Positions 44,266 to 52,094 of a stretch of DNA of 64,000 bases are shown in pieces (the stretch's first letter is position 1; each line of letters starts with the position of its first letter). The notes under the pieces were generated by a model that ran no database searches, was not told where the DNA came from, and worked only from the letters and a program-made list of their open reading frames with translations. The position numbers and the translations under genes are program-made. The stretch is from Luteimonas sp. FCS-9 (GTDB taxonomy: Bacteria; Pseudomonadota; Gammaproteobacteria; Xanthomonadales; Xanthomonadaceae), in assembly GCF_001014645.1 (NCBI RefSeq), contig NZ_LASZ01000001.1:1-64000 (forward strand), in the 5' to 3' direction.

Positions 44266-47200
44266 GTGCGCGATCCTCCTGCATCACCGGGTCGATGGCC
44301 GGTCGACGCCAGCGCCGTGCCGCGCATACCATCGTCGGAAGCACCTGAATTGTTGGCGATGATGACTGCCGGTATCGCACCCGCCGGGTCGCTCATCCCA
44401 TATCCCCAGTCCAGCGGCATGCGCACCCAGAATCCCCTCAACTCCTTAAGCTTCGCAAAAGCAGCTTTCACGTCGTGCTCTCCGAGATCGGTGGTCGCAC
44501 CTGTGGTCGCATCCACGACTGGCTGCTTGCGCATGTAGGCCGGCTGCAGCGCCGGAGGCTCCGCAAAGCGGGCGACCTTCTGGATGGTGCGACCATCGCT
44601 GCCCCGCTTGCGGTTGCCCGCTTCATCCAGCTCATACCCCTGCACCTTGAACCCATCGGTGGCCGCGGTGTATTCCCACATGCTGTCGCGCGGGACATGG
44701 CGGAATACTTCTTCGTAGATATTCGCATTCCGATCAGAAAGCTCCCTAATTGAGTTCACTGTCGCCTCCGATACCGGCTCGTCGAGGTCGACCCTCCCCG
44801 GAAGCGGCGCGTTCAATGAAAACGGCGGGGTGAATTCCTCGCGTGGCTGCCCAGACGCCCCCTCCATATCGGCTTGATTGGTAAATCCGGTCCGCTTCAG
44901 CCCCGCATCCCAGACTGCAATCTCCATCCCCAAAAACTTCCGCCACAACTTCATGCGCAAATCCCTCGCAAACCCCCGCGTCACTACCCTATGCCCATTA
45001 CCGAGATCCCGCGGTTCCGTGGCCCCGTCCACCACTACCGCCGCGAGTTCGGTGTCGCCGTTACCCAGCAAGCTGCGATCGTTGATATTGGCGCTGCCGA
45101 TGATCGCCACCGCGTCGTCCACGATCATCAGCTTGGAGTGCACGTAGCACTGTTCGGTCACCACGAACCGGCGTTGTTGCTCGTCCTGCAGTACACCGAA
45201 GCTGCGCAGATTGAGCACGGTGAGGTAAGCCCGCCAAGCACCATCGTTCACCAATTCGGCGATCTCCTCTTCCTGTACGCTGCGTTCGCTGCTCAAGTGC
45301 GGCTTGGCTTTCATGACAAGCTTCCGACAGATGCGCCTGATCAGGCTGTTCTCTCCACGCATCAGTGTCTGCTGGATCCAGTATTGCTGTTTGACCACCG
45401 GCCCGTCGAAGATGCTGCCTTCCGGATGCACTGGCAGGGTGATGTACACATGGAAACGATCGCCTGCATCGATGGCAGCCCCGATACGCTCGGCTAGGGC
45501 CTCGACGATCCTGTTCTTCGCCGGACTCGGCTCACCTGCACGATTGCGGATCAAGTCGGTCAGAGGGGAACCGGGAAGTGCACGGTCCGCGATCGGCGCG
45601 GCCACTGCAATCGCGGTGCCGGCCGCCTTGTCGTAGATCTTTTCGTTCCCGGTCATCTCCCCGCTGCGGCCATTCTTGACGATGTTCGCGAGCAGGGTCT
45701 CGCCGTCGGCGTTGGAGTATCCACAGTCGGAAATGAAGAACTGCGTCTCGATGTAGATGTAGGCCTTGGCCGATCCGATGCACTGAAGCATCGCATCGAG
45801 AATCGACTGCAGCTCATTTCGGTCGTCCTGTTCGCTACCCGGCGCCTTGGGCTGGTCGCCTAGCGACAGGGCGGCATCCGCCATGCCTTTGTTCTCCAGC
45901 TTGTGCAAGGCCTTGCCGGAGGAGCGCAGGATCTGGACCGCCATGTTGCCGCTGCTTCCTGGCTGGGTGACATCGCCAAACAGCGCCTCGCGTCCGCCCA
46001 TCGATGCCAGCCATTGGGCGTCCATCGAGGTCAACCCGTCGGCCCGGCCCATCTTCGTCTGCTGCGGAATCGCGCTTTCCGGCGACAGGACGCGGTTGAC
46101 TGCGCCCGTCGCCAGGTTCACCGCCGACAGCATCGGACCGTGGAGTGAAGCCATTCCTCTATTCTGCACAACCGTGGCATTCCACCGATAGACGAAGTTG
46201 CGAAACACGTCGAACACCGCCGGACCGCGCAGTTGCATGTGCACGTCCTGCCACGGCATCCGCGGTTGCCAGCGCGGGTTGGACAGCAATTGAGTGCGCT
46301 CGATGGGGGTGTTGATCCAGGTCCACAGCCGATTGAACGCCTGTTCGATCCTGTCGAGCAGCCCCTTGACATCCTCCAGCAGCGACTCGGGATCGCGGGC
46401 GTATCCCGTTACCGCATCCACGACCGCCGGCCCATTCTCGCGAACATGCCGCAATACAGCGTCCACGTTCTCGCGCAGCGCCGCCATCGATTTCTGGAAC
46501 TCGGTCACGGGGTTGGGCACTAGACTCGAGAATGCACGAAGCGCATAGGTCCCCGCTTCCTCCACATTTCCCGCCATGGCTTCGTCCCATGCGCGCGAGG
46601 CCGCCGAAGTCGCCTCGCGGTACTTGTGGTCCGCCTCGCGCGCCCATCGCCCGATCGACTCGAACACGTCGCCCACCGTTTCGATGATCCTGGCGACATC
46701 CCGGTATCCATCGATCGGGATGTCCGCCAGCACCTTGACCATCGCGCGCAATGCCGGGCCTTCGACTGCGGTCTTGTCGGCGTAGCTGGCGAGCTCGGCC
46801 AAGGTTTCCCCATTGGCCCACATCTCCTTGAAGCGATCCAGAGCCACAACGAGTCCAGGCAGATACGGTTCCGCAAAGCCGGGCCGGTCGTTCAGGCCGC
46901 GCCCCAGGCCAGTTCTCGTCATTCGCCATTCGTCGTCGGTCGGCTGCCGTCCCTTGGGCAGGCAATTGTTGTAGTGGTCATTGATGACATGGATGCGCGG
47001 ATCGCAAACCACGTCGAAATTGCCGTCGTCCCAGCGGCCGTGGGCGAAGTCCAACCCGCCGAGGAAAGCCACCCGTCCGTCGATCAACAGCATCTTCTGA
47101 TGATGAGAGAAAAACAGGTTCGTCCCATCCTCCCGGCCAGACGCGGGATTCTGCAGTGCCACTTCCACGCTGCCCATCGCGCTGGGACTCAAGCGCTCCT

Positions 47201-47603
47201 GCACCTGGTACAGCGTTTCAAGGTTCTCGTTCTCATGCGTGTAGGCGGCCGCTTCGATGCTGTCGTACAGCAGGATGCGCACGTCCACTCCGCGCTCCAT
47301 CGCATGGAACAGCAGTTCGCTCAGGCGATCGGGATGATCCGGATTGCCGCGGCTGTCCAACTCGACATCGAAGTTCATCTGCCAGTCGGCGATGAGGATG
47401 AATTTCTCCGCAGCGCGGATCGCCTGGGCCATGGCCTGCATGGCCGTGCGCCCATTGATGTATGCCTCCGCAGTGTTTCCCATCCGGAGCGGCGAAAACT
47501 GTGCGCCGCGCGTGGAGAAGTAATTGCCGCCAACGTGAGAATTGCGCTGGTCCGCAACCGACGCGCTCGCCGCGGGAAGCGGCTGTGTGGGATCGTCCAA
47601 CAT
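44262..47603 (-). CDS. Tle5-like phospholipase D, type VI secretion effector
   Basis: 1113 residues with the two HKD catalytic motifs of the phospholipase D superfamily. The first is HHQKMLLID (His168, Lys170, Asp175) followed by LGGLDFAHGRWD. The second is VHSKLMIVD (His822, Lys824, Asp829) followed by IIGSANINDRS. A long helical insert separates the two halves. Size and plan match PldA-type (Tle5) antibacterial effectors, which hydrolyse target-cell phospholipids. There is no signal peptide, as expected for delivery on a VgrG spike. Its start codon shares one base with the vgrG stop (TGATG) and its stop overlaps the next gene, so it forms a coupled vgrG-effector-immunity operon. Confidence 0.9.
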   Translation of the reverse strand: MLDDPTQPLPAASASVADQRNSHVGGNYFSTRGAQFSPLRMGNTAEAYINGRTAMQAMAQAIRAAEKFILIADWQMNFDVELDSRGNPDHPDRLSELLFHAMERGVDVRILLYDSIEAAAYTHENENLETLYQVQERLSPSAMGSVEVALQNPASGREDGTNLFFSHHQKMLLIDGRVAFLGGLDFAHGRWDDGNFDVVCDPRIHVINDHYNNCLPKGRQPTDDEWRMTRTGLGRGLNDRPGFAEPYLPGLVVALDRFKEMWANGETLAELASYADKTAVEGPALRAMVKVLADIPIDGYRDVARIIETVGDVFESIGRWAREADHKYREATSAASRAWDEAMAGNVEEAGTYALRAFSSLVPNPVTEFQKSMAALRENVDAVLRHVRENGPAVVDAVTGYARDPESLLEDVKGLLDRIEQAFNRLWTWINTPIERTQLLSNPRWQPRMPWQDVHMQLRGPAVFDVFRNFVYRWNATVVQNRGMASLHGPMLSAVNLATGAVNRVLSPESAIPQQTKMGRADGLTSMDAQWLASMGGREALFGDVTQPGSSGNMAVQILRSSGKALHKLENKGMADAALSLGDQPKAPGSEQDDRNELQSILDAMLQCIGSAKAYIYIETQFFISDCGYSNADGETLLANIVKNGRSGEMTGNEKIYDKAAGTAIAVAAPIADRALPGSPLTDLIRNRAGEPSPAKNRIVEALAERIGAAIDAGDRFHVYITLPVHPEGSIFDGPVVKQQYWIQQTLMRGENSLIRRICRKLVMKAKPHLSSERSVQEEEIAELVNDGAWRAYLTVLNLRSFGVLQDEQQRRFVVTEQCYVHSKLMIVDDAVAIIGSANINDRSLLGNGDTELAAVVVDGATEPRDLGNGHRVVTRGFARDLRMKLWRKFLGMEIAVWDAGLKRTGFTNQADMEGASGQPREEFTPPFSLNAPLPGRVDLDEPVSEATVNSIRELSDRNANIYEEVFRHVPRDSMWEYTAATDGFKVQGYELDEAGNRKRGSDGRTIQKVARFAEPPALQPAYMRKQPVVDATTGATTDLGEHDVKAAFAKLKELRGFWVRMPLDWGYGMSDPAGAIPAVIIANNSGASDDGMRGTALASTGHRPGDAGGSRT

Positions 47604-50600
47604 CAGATCTTCGTCCGGTCCTTGGGATCTCCGGACAGCGGGGTATCGAACTGATACTCCACGCTTCCGACCATCTCGCCGAGCTTCGCCTGTTCTGGAA
47701 TTTCATCCAATGTGCGGATGTAATTGTTAGCCTCGAGCGTATCGAAGATGGCTTTCTGCCCGTCGCTCATCGCAAATGCGGTGCGCTTGAGCGCGACCGC
47801 GTGAAGGCCATGGACCAGATAGACCCGGCCCGGATGGCAGCTCACCGCATCCCAGACCTGCTTGCTCTGCGCATCGGAGAGCTTGACCTCGCCAGAGGCG
47901 TCCGTTTTGCCTTCCAGCAAAACTTCCTTCCAGGTGCCCGGACCCAGCACGTTGCTCGCATTCCCTTGCTTGGACGCTGTCCTGACAATCCGCCACTGTT
48001 CGCCTTCGATCGGCACGCCGATCGGCCCGGGAATGTCCTGCACGGTGAACTTGAAAATAGGCGTCTGATCATCGGGGGTCGACTGGGGCATGACCGGCAA
48101 TGGGCGCGCGATCTGCACCGGCCCCCCAAACGACTTCTTCGCTGCATGCACGCGGATCTCGCCAGGGCACGCGATGACGATGTTGCCGCCTTCGATGGTC
48201 AGGCTGGCGCCGCCGGCCGTTGCGAGATGCACGGTCTTGCCGGCGGCCAGGTCGACGGCGGCGTTCGCGCTGACGATGCGCATGCCGTCGCGGCTGCGCA
48301 GGCGAGCCTCGTCGTTTTGAGCCTGGAGGTCGACCTCGCCCTCGCCGCTCACCAGGCTCAGCGAGATCGCCTCGGTCTGGCCCTCGACCGAGGCGGCCAA
48401 CAGGCCGATCGCCTGGCCCGCGTGGGCGCGCAGGTCGCCGGCGACGGCCAGGTGACTGTCGCCGCCGCTGGCCAGGGTCAGGGTCTCGCCGACCGACCAG
48501 GTCAGGCTCTGACCGGCCACGAGGCCGATGCCGGCCGGCGCCGACAGGCCAAGCACGGCATCGCCGAGATGCGGAACGCGATCGTCGCCGGGCGTCGGTG
48601 CACGCGCTGCGGCGTCGGCACGCGCGTCGTCGAAGCCGGCCGCGCCGACCGTGGTGCGCACGCTGGCGTGCAACGCCGGCACCGGCGCGAGCGCCTCGTC
48701 CAGCCGGGAGGCGCCGGCCCGACCGCTGCCCAGGTGCGCGGCCAGCGCCACGGTCAGGTGGGTGGCGGCGGCATCGGAGAATGTCTTCGCCGACGTCTGC
48801 GCCTGGGCCAGCAGCGCGGACTGCGGCACGGCCTCGCCCGCCGGGGTACCGGGCGCGTGGGCGTAGGCGGTCAGCCAGAGCCCCGCCTCGCCGCGCACGG
48901 CCCCCCAGGCGTCGGTGCGCAGCTCGAATCCCTCGCCGCGGAAGCTGCCGCGGTAGTTGCCGGCCTGATGGATCAGATGACCCAGGTTGAGCTGGCTGGC
49001 GACCTGGGTGGTCGCCAGTTGCAGCCGCAACTGGCCGTCGCTGTCGTCGAACACCAGCCGACTGTGGCCCGAGCCGCCCCATTCCTTGGACTGCAGGCCC
49101 CAAAGCGCGGCGTCGTTTCGGTGGGCCTCGTCGCCGCCGCCCATGCCATGCCAGGGCGGTGCGTGGCCGCCGGCGAGGTTGGCCTGCGCGCTCGGCCGGT
49201 GGTCGCCCGCCTGGGCATAGGCACTGGCGTCGGCCTGGGCGGTGGCACCGCCGGGCGTCGCCGGAACGCCGGCCTCGCCGCGGCCGTTGTAGAGCGCGCC
49301 GACGACCAGGGGCCGGTCGATGTCGCCTTCCAGGAACGCCACCAGTACTTCCTGGCCGATCCGCGGCAGGAACTGGCTGCCCACCCCGGGGCCGGCATAG
49401 CGCTGGACCACGCGCAGCCAGCAGCTGTCGCGGTCGTCCGGACGATCGCCCTGCTGGAAGTGGAACCGCACCCGGATCCGGCCCAACGCATCGCAGTACA
49501 ACTCGTCGACGCCGTCGGGCGCCGTGGCGCCGTCCGGGCCGACGACGATGGCGGTCTGGTAGCCGGGTGACGTCGGGCGCGGGTTGAGCCGGGCCCCCGT
49601 GCCGTCCTCCAGCACGGGGCGCCAGGGCCGGTCGCGCGGCAGGGCCTCGAAACGGGCGGCATGGCCGATCGACGCGGCACGCCGCGCGAGCCCGGCCAGC
49701 GCGTCGTCGTCGTCGTCGGGCGCCGGGCCCAGTGCCGCATCGACGGCGTCGCGAACGTCGACCGGCAGGTTGTTGATGCCGACCTGCCGGATCGCGGTCA
49801 CCAGCAGCGCGTCCGGCGCAACCTGGCCGTCCAGCTGGGTCGGGCGGAACCAGGTACCGGCCCGCAAGCCGCGGGCAGTGGTGTCGCCGAGCCAGCGATC
49901 GCGCCCGGCCTCGTCGGCCTGTGCCATCAGCCGAGCGTAGCGCTCGGCCTCCTGCTGGTCGGCGAAGGCGTAGGCCCCGACCGGGTCGTAGGCCTCGAGG
50001 GGCCCCTCCGCCCCGGTCGACTCAAGTGCGATCCCGGCCCCCAGCGCACGGACGCTGCGGTAGTCGTCGCTGAGCAGGGTCAGGCGGTTGCTGCCGATGC
50101 GACCGCGTCCCCCCAGGGTCAGGAGCGCGTCCTGGGCCTCGGTCGCGTCGCTGCGATGGAAGCGAAGGCCACCGTGCGCCGCAGACGTCGGGTCTTCCGG
50201 CGCCAACGTGCTGTCGGCGAAGATCCATACGACATGCCCGGCCGCGGCTTCGGCGTCCTCCTGGATCCGCCAGCCCAGCCCTTCTTCGGCCAGCAACCGG
50301 CTCACGAAGTCGAAATCCGTCTCGCGGTACTGCACGCAGTAGCTGCGCGGCCTGGCCTGCGCGAGAAAACCGGCGACCTCGTCGCCGAAACGCCAGGCGG
50401 CCAGCGGCGCGTAGTCGGCGAACACCGACGCCAGGATCTCGGCAAGCGGCCGCTCCTGGAAGACGCGGCTGTGCCGGCCCTGGCGCAGCAGCCATGTCCA
50501 CGGCGCCAGATGCAGCCGGTACCGCGCCAGGCCGCCATCGGCGGCGAGCAGGGCCGCCTCGCGCACCAGTCCGCTGCGAACGGCCTGACCACCATCGGCC

Positions 50601-50830
50601 AACCGCGTCAGCAGCCGGGCCGGTGCGCCGAGCCAGTCCTCCAATGCCAGACCGGCATCGGTGCAGAGCACGTCCACCTGCCAGTCGGCGCGGTCTGACA
50701 GGCACTCGTCGCCCTGCCAGCGTTCGACCAGCAACGGCGTGGCGGACGCCAGCTCGATGCGGTGGAGCCGCGTGGCCGCGTCCGGTCCGATCAGCCGTGC
50801 GAAGGCATTGCGCAGCGCGATGTCGTCCAT
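47603..50830 (-). CDS. vgrG: VgrG, type VI secretion spike protein with C-terminal extension
   Basis: 1075 residues. The N-terminal gp27-like domain (about 1-400) is followed by the gp5-like OB-fold with CWLRVVQRYAGPGVGSQFLP and RIGQEVLVAFLEGDIDRPLV. Beta-helix and DUF2345-type repeats follow to about residue 900, and a distinct tail of roughly 150 residues (KQGNASNVLGPGTWKEVLLE onward) may be a TTR-like effector adaptor. It forms the trimeric spike tip. The ATG at 50830 follows AGGAG with 8-nt spacing; the open frame continues upstream to 50917 without homology. No other type VI apparatus gene is present in the window, so this is an orphan vgrG island. Confidence 0.93.
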   Translation of the reverse strand: MDDIALRNAFARLIGPDAATRLHRIELASATPLLVERWQGDECLSDRADWQVDVLCTDAGLALEDWLGAPARLLTRLADGGQAVRSGLVREAALLAADGGLARYRLHLAPWTWLLRQGRHSRVFQERPLAEILASVFADYAPLAAWRFGDEVAGFLAQARPRSYCVQYRETDFDFVSRLLAEEGLGWRIQEDAEAAAGHVVWIFADSTLAPEDPTSAAHGGLRFHRSDATEAQDALLTLGGRGRIGSNRLTLLSDDYRSVRALGAGIALESTGAEGPLEAYDPVGAYAFADQQEAERYARLMAQADEAGRDRWLGDTTARGLRAGTWFRPTQLDGQVAPDALLVTAIRQVGINNLPVDVRDAVDAALGPAPDDDDDALAGLARRAASIGHAARFEALPRDRPWRPVLEDGTGARLNPRPTSPGYQTAIVVGPDGATAPDGVDELYCDALGRIRVRFHFQQGDRPDDRDSCWLRVVQRYAGPGVGSQFLPRIGQEVLVAFLEGDIDRPLVVGALYNGRGEAGVPATPGGATAQADASAYAQAGDHRPSAQANLAGGHAPPWHGMGGGDEAHRNDAALWGLQSKEWGGSGHSRLVFDDSDGQLRLQLATTQVASQLNLGHLIHQAGNYRGSFRGEGFELRTDAWGAVRGEAGLWLTAYAHAPGTPAGEAVPQSALLAQAQTSAKTFSDAAATHLTVALAAHLGSGRAGASRLDEALAPVPALHASVRTTVGAAGFDDARADAAARAPTPGDDRVPHLGDAVLGLSAPAGIGLVAGQSLTWSVGETLTLASGGDSHLAVAGDLRAHAGQAIGLLAASVEGQTEAISLSLVSGEGEVDLQAQNDEARLRSRDGMRIVSANAAVDLAAGKTVHLATAGGASLTIEGGNIVIACPGEIRVHAAKKSFGGPVQIARPLPVMPQSTPDDQTPIFKFTVQDIPGPIGVPIEGEQWRIVRTASKQGNASNVLGPGTWKEVLLEGKTDASGEVKLSDAQSKQVWDAVSCHPGRVYLVHGLHAVALKRTAFAMSDGQKAIFDTLEANNYIRTLDEIPEQAKLGEMVGSVEYQFDTPLSGDPKDRTKI

Positions 50831-50911
50831 GGGTATCGCTCCTACAGGTCTTCCACCCTGTCGGCAGAGTGTGCCATCCCGGCGCGGCCACGCAAAATCC
50901 GCGTCCTGCCG

Positions 50912-50927
50912 CGGCACGCGCCTTGCA
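50912..50927 (+). promoter_or_regulatory. Sigma-54 promoter for flhB
   Basis: CGGCACGCGCCTTGCA, with GG and GC 10 bp apart, 33 bp upstream of the flhB ATG and just outside the divergent vgrG start. It lets the distal flagellar genes be expressed despite the inserted block. Confidence 0.9.
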
Positions 50928-50960
50928 GGCGTCTGCCGGGTACCAGCGAAGCCGGCGACG

Positions 50961-52094
50961 ATGGCCGAAAACGAGGACGGTCAGGAAAAGACCGAGCAGC
51001 CAAGCGAGAAACGGCTGCGCGAGGCGCGGGAGAAGGGCAACGTGCCGCGCTCGCGCGAACTGTCGACGGTGGCGGTGTTCGGCGCGGGCGTCTGTGCGCT
51101 GCTGGCGATGGGCGGCGGGCTGTCGGCGCGGGCGCTCGACTGGATGCGCGGGGCGCTGACCCCGGACCTGGCGATGCTCGAATCGCCGCGGATGCTGTTC
51201 GGCCACGCCGGCGACCTGATGCTCGGCTTCGTGTGGATTCTGGCGCCGCTGCTGCTGGTGCTGCTGCTGGCCTGCTTCGTCGCGCCTGCGCTGATGGGCG
51301 GGTTCAACGTCTCCACCAAGGGGCTGGTGCCCGACCTCAAGAAGCTCGACCCGCTGGCCGGGCTCAAGCGCATCTACGGGCCCGAGGGCCTGGCCGAACT
51401 GCTGAAGTCGCTGCTGCGCGTGGCGCTGGTCGGCGCGGCGGCGACGCTGTTCCTGTGGCCGGGTCTGCACCGCCTGCGCACGATGCTCGACCAGCCCCTC
51501 GAGGCCGCGGCGGGCGCCGGGCTCGGGTTCGCGCTTTGGATGCTGCTGGCGACATCGGCGGCGCTGCTGCTGCTCGCGCTGCTCGACGCGCCCTACCAGA
51601 AATGGAACTGGCGGCGGAAGCTGAAGATGACGCGCCAGGAACTGCGCGAGGAGATGAAGGAAAGCGAGGGGCGGCCGGAGGTCAAGGGCCGCATCCGCCA
51701 GATGCAGCAGCAGATGTCGCAGCGGCGGATGATGGAGGACCTGGCCGGCGCCGACGTGATCGTGGTCAACCCCACGCACTACGCGGTGGCGCTCAAGTAC
51801 GAGGGCGAGGCGATGCGTGCGCCGAAGGTCGTCGCCAAGGGCGTCGACGAGATGGCGCTGCGCATCCGCGCCGTCGGCGAGCAGCACCGCATCGCGCTGG
51901 TGTCGGCGCCGCCGCTGGCACGGGTCTTGTATCGGGAGGCGCAGATCGGACAGGAAATCCCCGTGAAGCTCTACGCCGCCGTCGCCCAGGTGCTGTCCTA
52001 CGTCTACCAGCTGCGCAGCTGGAGCCCGGGCCAGCCGTATCCCGAGCTGTCGGACGTGGACGTCGACGAAAGCGCACCGGGGGCGCGGCCGTGA
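50961..52094 (+). CDS. flhB: FlhB, export specificity switch
   Basis: 377 residues. An N-terminal GQEKTEQPSEKRLREAREKG precedes four membrane helices. The cytoplasmic domain has the autocleavage motif NPTH at 270-273 (VVNPTHYAVALKY). Cleavage after Asn switches export from hook to filament substrates when FliK signals. The ATG at 50961 follows the sigma-54 promoter. Its stop overlaps the flhA GTG. Confidence 0.97.
   Translation: MAENEDGQEKTEQPSEKRLREAREKGNVPRSRELSTVAVFGAGVCALLAMGGGLSARALDWMRGALTPDLAMLESPRMLFGHAGDLMLGFVWILAPLLLVLLLACFVAPALMGGFNVSTKGLVPDLKKLDPLAGLKRIYGPEGLAELLKSLLRVALVGAAATLFLWPGLHRLRTMLDQPLEAAAGAGLGFALWMLLATSAALLLLALLDAPYQKWNWRRKLKMTRQELREEMKESEGRPEVKGRIRQMQQQMSQRRMMEDLAGADVIVVNPTHYAVALKYEGEAMRAPKVVAKGVDEMALRIRAVGEQHRIALVSAPPLARVLYREAQIGQEIPVKLYAAVAQVLSYVYQLRSWSPGQPYPELSDVDVDESAPGARP

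Noticed and set aside
46626-47654. 342-codon plus-strand frame over the phospholipase gene
   Set aside because: Antisense to the first catalytic half of the phospholipase, which carries an intact HKD motif; no ribosome-binding site or family resemblance.
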